From Biscogniauxia marginata (taxonomy: Eukaryota; Ascomycota; Sordariomycetes; Xylariales; Xylariaceae): a DNA stretch of 64,000 nt. The position numbers were made by a program, and so were the translations under genes. Positions 48,982 through 61,447 of this stretch are shown one piece after another. The notes below the pieces were generated by a model that was given only the letters and a program-made list of their open reading frames with translations, was not told the DNA's origin and searched no databases. Every line of letters starts with the position of its first letter. The stretch's first letter is position 1. The stretch covers positions 620,001 to 684,000 of the forward strand of contig MU404061.1 in NCBI GenBank assembly GCA_022695795.1, read 5' to 3'.

Positions 48982-50447
48982 ATGGCCAACACTGCCCCTA
49001 AAGTTGCCGAAGAGGAACGTCAAGAGGCATCAGAGGTTGTTGATCGCAAAGCGGATGCTCTTGTTACTAGGATAAAGAAGAGCAAGCACTTCATCGCCTT
49101 TACCGGCGCAGGTGTCTCTACCTCTGCTGGTCAGTTCCAACATTAGAATAAGCTGTCATGAAAGCGCTCAAGCCTAACAAGGTGAATGTATTCCAGGCAT
49201 TCCCGATTTCCGAGGCCCGACAGGAGTTTGGACCCTCAGGGCACAAGGGAAGCAGCCCACAGGGAAAGTCAACACCCTCCAGGCAGTCCCGACGCCTACG
49301 CACATGGCTCTCGTGGAGTTACAGAGGCGCGGTATCCTAAAGTATTTAGTCAGTCAGAACTGCGATGGACTACACCGTAAAAGTGGTATACTACCCGTAA
49401 GTCTATTAAAATCATGTTCATTCGGTAGCATTGAAACCTAACAGCTAGTCTATCTATTTTAGGACAGCATATCCGAGCTTCATGGCAATAGCAATCGAGA
49501 GTACTGCAGGGACTGCGGCAAAGAGTATATTCGGGGTAGGTGTTATCAGTATCACCGCTTTGATCTCACCCCACAATTCCCTTTGCTTACTACCGCCAGA
49601 TTTTCGTGCTGTTGCGTCTTATGAAAAGACCGTACGTGATCACCGTACGGGGCGCAAGTGTGCACGCTGCGGCGGGGTCCTGCTCGACAGTATCATCAAT
49701 TTTGGCGAGAATCTCTTCGCCGAACCTTTACAGCGTGCCCGAGACCATGCGCAAAAGGCCGACCTCTGTCTCGCGCTTGGATCTTCTCTCACGGTGTCTC
49801 CAGCCAATGAGATACCAGAAACCGTTGGTAGTAGACGGGGTGCTAAGCTAGCGATTTGCAACCTGCAATCGACTCCAATTGACAAGCTGGCGGATCTGCG
49901 CATCTTTTCAAAGGCCGACGACCTGATGATTCGCGTGATGGAGAAGCTCGGTATTCCGATCCCGCCGTTCATACTCCGACGACTACTTGTGGTCAAATTA
50001 GAGACAGTAGGGGATGAGCGGTATCAGTTGACCGTGACGGGCGTTGACGTAGACGGCACGCCAGTGACATATCTCCGCTCGGTTAAGCTCGATCACAACC
50101 GCCGCTTGGTGCGGTCTGAACCGTTTGTCATAAACTTCCGGGGAGGTCTAGAACCTGGGACGGAATTAAATCTCACCCTCGAATTCATGGGACACTACGG
50201 CGAGCCCAACCTAGACATCGTTCAGTACTACGACAGCGAGGCCCGCGCAGAGACCTTCTACCTTCTAGAATACAACCCCCAAAATGGACTGTGGACTACG
50301 ACGAGGAAAGATACCTTGGATTTGGGGGGTGGAATGAATGAAGATGCTATGAAGGAGGAGAATAGCATACTGAGTCTAACAGGAGATACCACGATCCCGG
50401 ATAATGTGCAACTCAGCTCTGCCGCTAATACCTTCGAGGAAAATTGA
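48982..50447 (+). CDS. sirtuin, NAD-dependent protein deacylase, SIRT6/7-like
   Basis: Predicted NAD-dependent protein lysine deacylase of 422 residues, probably nuclear and acting on chromatin or DNA repair. Exons: 48982-49129, 49197-49396, 49463-49535 and 49600-50447. Landmarks are [20 protein letters not shown] (42-61, NAD binding; intron 1 splits it), [12 protein letters not shown], catalytic His123 in ISELHGN, zinc cysteines C131/C134 (YCRDC) and C161/C164 (KCARC), IINFGENL, and [10 protein letters not shown]. The short zinc region and GPTGVWTL are typical of the SIRT6/SIRT7 (class IV) branch. Residues from about 261 to 422 form an additional C-terminal region ([20 protein letters not shown] and on) with alternating polar and hydrophobic residues, likely beta-rich, ending in an acidic tail. 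The ATG at 48982 has a strong context (ATCATGGCC). Confidence 0.92.
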
Positions 50448-51813
50448 GGCATAACGGACTTACGATTAATTTTGCACGTTATTAAAATGGAGACTGGACA
50501 CTGTCGTCTATATTTTATACTCGTTGCGGTGTTATGTGATAGGTACTGGTCTTCATTATGAGTAAGCTTAAAAGCCGGACAGTTTTCATTGTTACCAACC
50601 TCCTCGTTACGATAACGGTGGATCAATTCGGGCTTTTCATACGAGTGTTTGATAGTATACAAATGCGCAAAAGGTAATAGTTGCCTTTGATAATCTATTT
50701 TGAGGTCAGGTTCATTTCCCTCAACCACAGCTAAACGATTACCTACCTACCTCATAAGAGTTACTTTATATAAGAAACCTTACAGTGGCGCATGGTTGGA
50801 AATTTATCTACGTGAACGATGTTGGAGTCATTGTAAAAGTTGATTGAATACAAGTTGACTCAATTAGGCAACCTAAGGTAGATAGGTATGTTTTTTTTTT
50901 CTTGTACAATGTGACAAGGGCGTATGGGCTTGGAACGTATATTCGTATTCAACCAATAATTCTCTTTGGTCTCAAGGGACTTAAGAGTCTAAGTTCTCTC
51001 TGACCCTTATGGGTTCTAGTTTGCATATATATACACGTTTGATGCCTGAGGCACCTACAATCTGTCTGCGTGTTGGTTCCATTGCAAGTAATCCTAGACT
51101 CCACTTATTATGATAACAGTCTTGGCGTGGGGTCTCCGTGTGACATACAAGGCTTGTCTTGCAGGGGCCGAAGGATAGATGCACTTGGCGATCTCCCAAA
51201 ATATATGAGCGTTTGAGAAATTGGCCTTCCCATTGTTGAACTGCTGTTCCTCTGATGTATACACCCGGCGGAGGGCAACATGAAGGATGTAGGAATAACA
51301 TAAATATATCAATGTACCTTCCCAAAGCGGAACTTATAGAAACCTACTCACTTAAAGTTGCACTTCCACTTGAGGGGCTACTAAGTCCCCTGGAAGGTAT
51401 GGGGCTATAAGTGTAATGAAGTAAGTGCATACTTAATATTAAATTGGGTACAGATAGGGAACTAACTTCCAATGACCTTGCCACGATCACTATGTCCCCC
51501 ATGTATAGGATATATACGGAAGCTTGGATTAGTGTGTCTTGACGCACGCAACTTTACCTGTACACTTTGATCCTCCTCAACAGCCACTCCATTATATCCC
51601 ACACCACTTAACATCTAAGACCCCAAATATATCAACCACACTCCATATTTTCCTTCTTGTCAACTTCGTTCTCTGTGCTGTCAAGTATCGACTCTCATCG
51701 TCGCAAGGCCATCCCCACCATAAGTACTATTTGCATATCAATATTAGTAGGTACTGCGTTGTGCATGAAATCCCACAATTTTAGTGCTAATGATATTTGG
51801 CGTTAGAAAGAAC
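50448..51813. other. spacer between sirtuin and ankyrin gene
   Basis: AT-rich with TACCTACCTACC near 50741 and AGGTAGATAGGTA near 50876. It carries no gene I can support. Short minus frames (50258-50728, 50981-51325) show no domain. Confidence 0.55.
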
Positions 51814-54531
51814 ATGGCCTCACTTGTAGCCCTTCCAGACGAACTACTCTTACCAATTCTCGGATACGTTGATCATCTTACCGACTTGAGCGCTCTCGCC
51901 GCCACTTGCACTGTAATACACCCCTGCGCCGAAGAAGTACTATACCAAATTGGCGCGAAGAGGTTTCCTTATCTGCTCTGTTGGGCTTGCGAGTTGGGAT
52001 TTTGCAATGTTGTTGCGAAGCTTCTGAAAGCTGGAGCTGACCCCAACAAAGAATTCTATACACACAATTTCTATATAAGAAGAGACAAGCCTCTTTGCAT
52101 GTACCGTTGCCGCGAGACATACATAAAAGAAAAAACAGATTCGTTACGACCCAATACCTCAATCGTTGCAGGGGCGAGATTTGATAGGTTTCTCTACAGA
52201 AACAGTGCCTTCTGGTACCCGGTACATTGTGCAGCAAACAAAGGTCATAATGAGATTATCAACCTACTAGTTCGCAACCATGCGGATATCAACAAGCCTT
52301 CAAGAAAATTTTGCGAATGTGAGCACCCACATTGGCAGATAGGAAATCCGCTGCTTGACCCAAGGGACCACCCACAATGGACAGCACTTCACATTGCTCT
52401 GGTATGTTAACTTGAGGTTCTCCCATCGTTCTCGTACGTGGTACCATGGACAATGAACTATCTTGCATCAGAGCCTAGAATAACTCTGATAATATTACTT
52501 GCCCTCAAAAAGTCCTGACAGGAATCCCTACATAGTAATTGCTAACCTACGTTGATATAGTGTAGCGGGCACGAGTCGACTGCGAATCTCCTTCTAGAGC
52601 TTGGAGCTAGCCCATATGATGACGTTAATAATCGGGCCTCAAATGCGATCTATACAGCCGCGATGCAAGGATTTCTGACCACGGTGAAGCTCCTAGTTCA
52701 GGGTGCACATCCGGTGGATATCAATATCCAAGGCCCTAAACGCTACACGCCGTTATGCTATGCACACTTCTCAGCCCGCAATGATGCAATGATATCATGG
52801 ATGTTAAACAACGGAGCTAGAATCGACGCCGAATTCGAAGAAGGTGATACACTTATTCACCTAGCTTGCATATACGGTTGGTTCGATGAAGTCATCAAAC
52901 TTATTGAAGCTGGTGGTAGCATCTATACTCCATTATCTGCAAACACTACCTCGAGACCTTATACCCTTCGCCCGCTCGATATTTGTTGCGAAATTCGAAG
53001 CCCACCTAAATTATACCACCACGTAGCAAAACATCAAAGAGACGGTAGCCAGTCAGAATTCAGCAGGGCCAGGCTAGTCGAGCTAATGATCACCAAGGGT
53101 GCAAGTGTACATCGCGATAACTTCAAGAAGTCACCGCTTGTCCTCGCCTCTTCCTTTCATCTGACCGAAGTTATGAAAGTGCTCATTTCAAACGGTGCCA
53201 ATGTCTGTGAACAAGATCATCTAGGTTGTTTCCCACTCCTTGCTTCTGTCCGTTCATCCACCCAGAACACACACTGTGGCAGCAACATGAGAAACGCTGC
53301 ATCAATCCTGCTTCGACATGGAGCTAATATCTGCCAGAGGTACGGACAAAATCATACCATTTTACATGCTCTATATGCAAACAAGGATAATTTTCACGGA
53401 AGAGCTGGAGTACTCATGCTACTATTGCACTATGGGGCTGAACTGGAAGAATTAGACCCCCCGGATGGCCATGACATGCTACGGAGAGCCTTTCAAGATA
53501 AGGCTTTCGACGAATGTCGCATATTACTCAAACATGGTACAGGTGTACCAGCCTACTGGCGCCAATCATCCGAACGGCTATCAATACTAGTTTCAGATTT
53601 GATTCAAGAGGCGAAACGAAGGTCTGAAAAGCTCGACAGTGACAGACGAGGACTTGAAAGATCAGGGCTGGACATGTTGAATGAAGCTGATGTTCAAGGG
53701 ATGAAGGATGCCTTTATATACCTTTTGCAAACTGACGAACGTCTTGAATTACTGACAGATAATATTTATCTCTGGGAGTTCACAAAATACCCGGAAACGG
53801 GGTTGGCCGACATCCTCCTGGATACAGGAATACGCTATGATCCATACATTAGGCATGGACAGACTACTTGCCTTCATAATTTACTTCAGCCAAGCACCTA
53901 TCCCTTGAAATATCCGAACTTAGTTGCTAGTCTTGCACAGAGGCTAATAAATATAGGTACCGGCGTTCACTGGGGTATGCCTATTCTCCAAGCAATCGAG
54001 CAGATGAAACTGAGTCTTGTGATCAAGTTTATCGACAATGGCGCAAAGGTTCCTCTTCCCAGCAACCACCCGCAAAACGTATTATTCGACCATCTCTCAT
54101 ATATGATCGCCGATTCGCGTTTCCCAGAGCCGATTCTCAGCTTGGTAATAGACAACATTTATCCGACTACCATTCATCCAGATGTCAATTCCTGTTATCT
54201 CTTTGCGGCTTGCAAATCGTTCAGGAAGCCCTCAACAATAAGGAAACTGGTCGCAAATCTGAGAATTGATATAAATTCAAGGGACCTCAATGGCAATACT
54301 GCACTTATTCTCGTATTGACCCAGTTCATACATCCCTTGTATGAATCCGAATACATTGATTGGGTGAAGGTTCTAGTCAACCTAGGGTCTGACCTCAATG
54401 TGAGAAATCGTGCAGGACAACCCGCTTGGTATTTCCTCAAACACTCGCGCTCCTTGTCAGACAAGATGAGGAAAGACATATATAAATGGCTCCGGGATAA
54501 GGCCATTGCGGACTCAAACAACAATCTATGA
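51814..54531 (+). CDS. F-box and ankyrin-repeat protein
   Basis: Predicted 852-residue protein in two exons (51814-52401 and 52561-54531). The N-terminus carries an F-box-like helix set (ALPDELLLPILGYVDHLTDL, residues 5-24, then AATCTVIHPCAEEVL), expected to bind Skp1 in an SCF ubiquitin ligase. At least nine ankyrin-type units follow, for example LCWACELGFCNVVAKLLKAG, VHCAANKGHNEIINLLVRNH, ALHIALCSGHESTANLLLEL across the intron, LIHLACIYGWFDEVIKLIEA, LVLASSFHLTEVMKVLISNG and a final NTALILVLTQF unit. Ankyrin arrays bind substrates, so the protein may select ubiquitylation targets. Such genes expand in accessory regions of filamentous fungi. The ATG at 51814 (AACATGGCC) is preferred to 51790 because its context is better and the F-box follows at once. 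Confidence 0.88.
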
Positions 54532-55271
54532 ATTGATGGTCAACCGGATAGATCGTCATCCTCTTCTCAAGGGCTATACCTATCACAGCGAACTCGTCAT
54601 GCTAGGACCCCAGCATATATATAGTCAAGCGGTGTTTATAGCATTAGATATTAGCTAGACTACGACAACTTCAGCGAGAAAAATGCATACGATACTTTCA
54701 TCACCCAGTTTTACGTCTTTGGCATTTATTCCCATATCTAATAACCCTACACCCCCTTCCAATCTAGCCACATAGAACCCTCAGGCCGGCGAACTATTGG
54801 AACAGTAGCCCTACTAATCTCAAGGGTGCCCAGAAATGGGAAAGGCCAGGTAGAGAATTCCCCTTTATAATCCTTCCTCCTGTGCCCTCATCCAACCCGC
54901 CTACTATCACGTACACAGGCCCTGTGATGGTCATACGAGGCCATGACGTTGGAAAATCTTGGGCCACGATATCACTCTTAATTCAATGCCCTCTCAACCA
55001 GACTTGAACCGCTAACCGTATAGTAGACATTAGACTTTTGCATCAGGCACATTATACCTGAAGTCCACCTGGGACAGTAAGAACAATAATCATGATGCAA
55101 ATATTAATTTCAATTTGTTACTTGATAGGTAGCATTCAACACGCTTCATGCCTGGTGTTGCTACATCGTGATACAACTAGGAAGTAAAGTTATTACACAA
55201 ATAGCATTTAGAACTTTCAGCGCTTGTATTGCCTACGACTCGGTCTAGTGGCCCTAACAGAGCGTCAGCAT

Positions 55272-55940
55272 TTAAAAGAACTCTGTAATGCTGACATTTA
55301 CACCCGCCGCCTTACTATTAGCCACGTAGTTGCGGACACCAAAGTTCCTGGAGACCCTAACATGTCGACGATCCGAAGCGGCTGGTCGAAGGCGCCGCAG
55401 AGGGGCACGAGTGGGAAGAAGGGGGGGGGGGGGGGGGTTCTTTACTGTATAGTACATCTTCGGAACACGGCTGGCCGAGAAGAAGAGCGCCGTGAGTGCA
55501 TTGTCCCTGTGACTCGGCCGTCGGAACGCGAGGTCCATGTCCGTGCCGAAGACGGTCCTGCTCACAAGGCAGTCTGCTCCGATAGCTCTAGGCGTTGTGG
55601 CAAAGGTATGGGGATTAATATTGGCGACGAGTGTGTTTGAGGAGATGTAAAGTTTATACTCGATCTAGTTATTATTAGCGGCGCCAGCGACGTTCAAAAC
55701 TAGGTCGCAGATACACGAGGGCACGTAACCCGCATTCATAGCCAGGGGGGCGTAACACAGTAGCTTCTCATGATTCCGTCTGGGTAGACCGTGGTTGTTG
55801 TTCCAAGTGAAAATCTGTGGTCGCCGACAGAGGTAGTTAGTTACACACCTGTGACGCGGCAAGATGCTACCTATAGGCTAAGAAATATCTCCCTCGACCA
55901 TGACAGCCATATTATTGGTCACTTTACGAATAATTATAGC
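55272..55940 (-). pseudogene. unidentified coding relic with in-frame TAG codons
   Basis: One minus-strand frame can be followed from about 55940 down to 55272 with TAG at 55878-55880 and 55665-55667. Two more TAG codons at 55941-55943 and 55953-55955 lie in the same frame just upstream. Between stops the translation looks coding-like (QIFTWNNNHGLPRRNHEK, then CDLVLNVAGAANNN, then NPHTFATTPRAIGADCLV). Every stop is TAG, as expected from C-to-T change of CAG. The family is not recognised. The frame crosses the G-run, read as a proline run. Confidence 0.27.
55421..55437. repeat. 17-base poly-G tract
   Basis: Uninterrupted run of 17 G on the plus strand. Such runs are prone to length error in sequencing, so frames crossing it are uncertain. 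Confidence 0.9.
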
Positions 55941-56927
55941 CTATCGCCGTAGCTACAAGCAATTATGAAAAGTAGTATCTTTATATCTTCCAGAACTAAA
56001 ACCAGGGGAATGAGGTTGGCTTCCACCAACCAACCGTTAACCTGTATCCGGCGGTACTGTTGGGAAAGTAGCGGCAATTATCGAGCCTCTTAAAAGCAAT
56101 TGCGCATCTCATTTGTCTCACGAGCTATCTCCGATGATCAAGGCGTTCAAAATCTGGCTATTGTCGTTTAGGAAGATGATTACCAAGGCATTATGTTGTG
56201 ATTAGCCAAGGGCGCCACCATGCATATACAGCACCCCAGCCTCTCGGGGCCCTTTAGCAGACATAGTCCGACGTAGTATTCACACTTCGGGGTAAGGTAC
56301 TTCATGTTGCTACCTGTAGCGATTGATGAAGCATCTCCAGTATATGAGCTATACTCGCAGAGAAAAGGGGTCTATAAGGTAGGTATCTAAAAAACGGAGG
56401 AGGAGAGTATACCAGGATGCGCTGTACACAATAGGTGAAAAGAAGGGTCAACCATTCCTAAAATCCGTTCATGTTATTATCAACGCCAGCGTAGCGTATC
56501 AGCTGTTGGAGTGCCTAGCATTTATTATGCGCGTTTTGAGGATGGCTCTTCTGTTAAATTATTGGTGTAATGCGGTCCATACAATACTAAGCCACTCCAA
56601 GTTTCAATGGGGGAAGCTGGCTGGAACGTCGAATTAGCAATTATTAACCACATGATGCTGTGGAGCCAATGGCAAAACCAATGGCTTCGATTATTATTAG
56701 AAACATTGAACCATCTGCAGCGATGACTGATTTTTCTGCCGGCCCTCGAAATCATTTGGCCCAGCTCAGCCTCGTGTCAGAATCACGATTCGGAATCAAC
56801 ATCTCATTGAAAGCCGGTTCAAAGCCACCAGATACTTACTACAAGTATTTACCGCACTGAAATAGTCCAAAGACTTAATCTTACTAGCCAATTACCAAAA
56901 AGCACCCTCTCTTCCATTCTACCCCAG

Positions 56928-59900
56928 ATGGAACCAAAGGGAAAACAGCCGGACGTAGAGAAATGGATATTTGGAGATCTGGACCATCCAAGCAAGTCAA
57001 ACGAAGAGGATTCCAAGTTCGAGTCTCGCCGTTGTTCACCCAAAAGTCTCGTAGACAAGTTTGTCGTTCGATCATATACTTCAGGTACGACATCAGTCAC
57101 AAACATATATTGGGTCGCAATACTTAACTATTTCGATCACAGACGGATATAAACACGATGTCGTTCACCGGAACTCGCGTAGTGGCGCAGTCGTAGTCCA
57201 CAATCACCTCTCACGAGGCTTCGACACTGCCGATCCACACCCCTTGTATTCAACCATCGAAAACAGACGTCGGACTAAGAGGCTGAAGAATAAACAGGTC
57301 AAAGGTCTTGATATCATATATGATGATACACCATCTGGGCTTCTTGGGACTTCTAAGAAATCGGACAATGCTACAGCAACGACCATAACCGCAAAAGCTG
57401 AAGGACAGCGTAGCTACCCGGGCAATACAAACAAGAATGGCACTCGAATATATAATGGCAACCTCAAGGAAGACCGTATATTCTCGGACAAATCCTTAGG
57501 TGAGGAATCCAAAGACCGTGTAGCAGGATCTGCAAAATCTTGGGTTTCAACTGCTCGAGAGAGAAGCCCGGATTCTTACAGGGACGGCAACTATGACTCA
57601 AGTTCGAATCTTGTCAGATCGGTTACTCCGATAGGAGAGTCGAACAAACTAGGCGCCATAATTATAGCAGATTCTCAGGAATATGATTCAGGTGACAACA
57701 CCAGGTCCGAGTTGCCTACGCCAATATATGGAACCTACCTTTCAATTTTTGACCAAACAGGGCAAGGTAAAGTACACAGCTATTATGGATTTGGTCTTTC
57801 GGCTCATCATATAATAATTAGTTCATAGAGCATACGAGAACACCCGCTCAGTCAGAAGTAGTATTTCCAGTCGTTCTACAGACAGTGACAGCATATTTGA
57901 AATGGATTCAGATAAGGACTCGAGCATAGGAGGGGTTTCAATAGCACCTCCTCCTCGAGCAACACATCATCTCGTATGCGAATTCATAGGATATGACTCG
58001 TGCGAAAAAGCATTTGAACTAGATAAGAAAAATGCATGGATTGAACACGTAGTAACACACCTTCGCGGACATTTTCCGAAGCGCTGCGTTTGCTGGTTTT
58101 GCGACGACTATGAGTTCTTTGCCGACTCTACTCGCCTGGAAGACCTCAAGTTGAACTTCAAAAACCGAATGCATCATATTGCCGAACACTTTGCGAAAGG
58201 TGCGATAGTTGACGAGATCCGACCCGACTACTTCTTCCTCGACCACTTGGATAGTTTCGGTTTAATCACTAAGACCAATTATCAAATGGTAAGAAACTGG
58301 CAAGAGGGTCCTTTTGTCAGAGGAATATACCCACCTAGCTACGTGCCACCACAAACGGTGTTCCACCAGGAGAGGCGCCATTGGATAGTTCATGATACCG
58401 TAAAGGAAGAGCGACTTTTGAGAAGACGAGGTCAAAATCCAAGACTCTCTAGAGAAAAGGGGAGCCAGACCGGACCGATTGATCTCCAGAATGCTGTTGA
58501 ATACATTGCTAGGATTTTCAAGCAACAATTAGGATCCGTTAGAGAAGAAGCGGTTCGCATCCTCGTTCAATCAACCACAAACCGAAAATCCATTGATACA
58601 CAGCTAAGCCTAGTGCTCGATGAATTTGTGAAAGACATTCGGAATATAGCAACAGTGCCTATTCAGCACTCAGTGGCGAGTTTCATCGAACAAAATTCCA
58701 GCAATATCGCAATCGGAATACTTGCTCAAGTTCAGTTAGAACCGACTTCTCTGCTCAAGCCAGGCGGCCCTCAACATCATCACTCACGACTGATTCAAGA
58801 CATAACTGAGACACTAGAGCTCCTGGTACCAAAAGATACGATCTCAGGGCTAAATAATCGAATCGATAAAGTAATTGCACAGGCTCCCATTATTGACACC
58901 AGTTTAGACACAACGATCTTTGCTGGACGAGAGAGGCAAAAACAGAGCAACGATACTAGTGAACAGAACAGCAATATACAAGCACCTGCGGGAATCTACA
59001 AAATATATTTGAAGCTTGCTCGCAATATGATAGGAGCTCTCATTGATAATATGTCCATGATATTGTCATACCGACCCCCCCCATGGGATAGTGCGTGTGA
59101 CCTGGAAATGTGTAAGCAATTATTGTTGTTCTCTTCGACTACAGCTGATATAGATCAACTAGCGGTGCGGGAAGAGGCTACATATCGACGTCGACGAAAA
59201 ACAGGAGCGGCAGGCTGTGTCATATGCACAAGAGGCGGCAGGGTCACCAGATTCGGTCCGTGTGTCATCGAGCTCCTCTAATGATGAGACTCTGAGTTCC
59301 CGGTCTTCTCCATCGACACCGCCATCGTACGAAAGTTCGACATTGAAAATACGAGGAATGGGAATGTACCGTCAACGCTTACACCGCAACACGGGCCGCC
59401 TATACCCCCCCAGCTCCCCGACGGAACAAAACAATATCTGCTCCTCTGTGTGAGAACCGGGCTATATCAAATAAAGCTGGCTCAAATCGATGTAACTAAT
59501 CTAAAATAAGATGTAGCACTTTACAGCTACATAAGAGAAACTTATAGCATGATGCGAGGACGCCTCGCAAAAAATATCTTCATCATTCCAAAAGAAGTTG
59601 AATACATCAAGGTAACACTCGCGATTTATTTTCATGAAGTCATACCTCTTCTTTCCTAACTTTATATAGTTTGAGTTGATACGGCGAGAGAAGACAGGAG
59701 AGTGTGTTGGCAACTATGAGACGAACTCGATTCCTTCGATCAAGGAAGTGTTTAGACAAGAATACGCCTTCAACCCGTGTCCGCCGAGAATAGGTCACCT
59801 CCCTATACAGTCGCATATTTTCATGCATTCGTTCTTAAACCCTGGAGACCACAGTGGAGCACTAGCCGTTGCACAGCTTCCGAAGAAGGTCAAGGAAAAG

Positions 59901-60164
59901 CTCCGACTGGCCGCGCAAAACGCTGATCCAAACGATCTACCCTATGGCTGGGGTATATATATCATCGAAGGGTTCAACGAGGTTCTTATGGCACGCATCG
60001 TGTTACTAACTCTTGCGCTCGTGCTTCTTATAGTTGTGCTATGGTCTAAGATAGTAGATGATATCTCAGGGGGCATGGGGATTGGGCAATTCTCTCTGGC
60101 CTTCGCAGCAACTCTATTTCCGACTATGATCGTTATGCAGAAAGGTCTCCGCGACCTGCTATGA
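56928..60164 (+). pseudogene. broken gene for a C-terminally membrane-anchored fungal protein
   Basis: Exons with clean splicing: 56928-57084, 57143-57766, 57831 onward, and a last exon 59670-60164 after intron 59612-59669. The first two exons are polar and disordered. Exon 3 has a Cys/His-rich zinc-finger-like region (HLVCEFIGYDSCEKAF, then H and C residues through RCVCWFCDDYEFFAD). The third part contains a Ser-rich linker, then LPDGTKQYLLLCVRTGLYQI, FELIRREKTGECVGNYETNS and GWGIYIIEGFNEVLMARIV with two C-terminal membrane segments. I recall this C-terminal layout from a large fungal family without an assigned function. Breaks: the frame shifts near 59179 and shifts back near 59360, and TAA at 59507-59509 interrupts the restored frame in mid-domain. 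No intron with good consensus removes the TAA. Expression as two shorter proteins cannot be excluded. Confidence 0.6.
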
Positions 60165-61447
60165 TAACGATATATCCAAGCATATTTCATTACTCAAGGT
60201 TCATATACTGCCCAGGGCAAAGGCTTTCGAACTAACCGGTTGTTCTGCCGTAACATGATGCGGTTCTATCTGATTTGTTTTCCCGTCATGACTAGGCTTG
60301 CTAATTGTTTCTGCGTCATTGTATTCTTTCTTTCGAGCCAGGGAATTTACTGAACTTTCTCAGCCCCATAAATTCACAGATACGTTACGAGCGCAATAAA
60401 TTTATTATTCGGGAACAAATCTGGTGTTATATATCCTCATAGTTGACAGCGAATTCTTCAATTGAGCAGCATTCTGGACAGTATGGGTAAACTGTTGAGC
60501 AAAACTAGAGTTTTAGAAGGGAGTCATATCTGTTTAGCGAGTAACCCATTAAAAATGCGATGGTGGCTTTTACATCCCAAGGGTGCGTACATAAATATAT
60601 CACTCTCTTGAAGATGGCTTACCACTCAATCAAACCCTCGCGAAGCGTGTACCAATAGAAGCATGCTAATATTTTGCAGAATTTTAATCCGATATACGAC
60701 TCATTCACCATAGCAACAGGTGTCTTTGTCAGGTTCTTCGACGTGTATAACAAGAACCATCATTACCCTACGAGGAGGCTGTAAGCAAATTCTCGCGCAC
60801 TAGTACAACATCGCGGCCAACTTGCCCTTTTCCTCTATAAATGTAGACCCTACTGAGTGATTAGCTCTATATTCTAAGCTGGAAAGACTGGGCTGAAATA
60901 TAGGCTAGTAAACTCTGTGACCAGGGTGAATATCAATATAATATGCCGCTATCACGAGCTTTCACCAAGAACTGCAAGGGAGAGCCACATATACGCAGCT
61001 GATTGGGAACAAGGAGGCTATATTATATATAAGATGACCACTCCCGAGCAAATATTATTAGTAACTCTATGGTGCTACTGTCCGTCTATTAACTAGCCTC
61101 TCACATTCAACGTTCGGGCACTGCACAGGTAACGGGATTGCTCTCTGGGCCGGACCTGATAATTCATACGACTTTCAGGTTTCAAAAGGGGTGGGCATAT
61201 TCTGTAGTATACCAGGTATGTATTGCATATTCATTTCAGGTTTAACTTTATACCTATAAAGCTTTCACTCCCATATCGAGCATATTAGTAAAAGATCACG
61301 ATTTAAAACTAATAATTTCAAGCTTAATGCAAGTCATTTGAATTGAGCCCCACCGACCACTCGAACAATTGTGAATTATGCCTAAGCACATGAATGTATA
61401 AACATTCACATATCCATCACATCCATCTCGCTTTTCTTTTTAGAATA
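60165..61447. other. spacer without a gene
   Basis: AT-rich DNA with many short TATA runs. The two flanking genes converge here. Nothing recognisable seen on either strand. Confidence 0.55.

Larger units (their letters stand above)
54532..56927. other. spacer with a stop-ridden relic and a G-tract
   Basis: AT-rich for the first 700 bases. A relic reading frame on the minus strand and a 17-base G-run follow. Then mixed DNA with short frames (56525-56755 minus, 56660-56860 plus) lacks support. No intact gene seen. Confidence 0.5.

Noticed and set aside
57015..57035. GTTCGAGTC resembling a tRNA B-box
   Set aside because: It lies inside a coding exon, no A-box stands at the right distance and no cloverleaf can be drawn.
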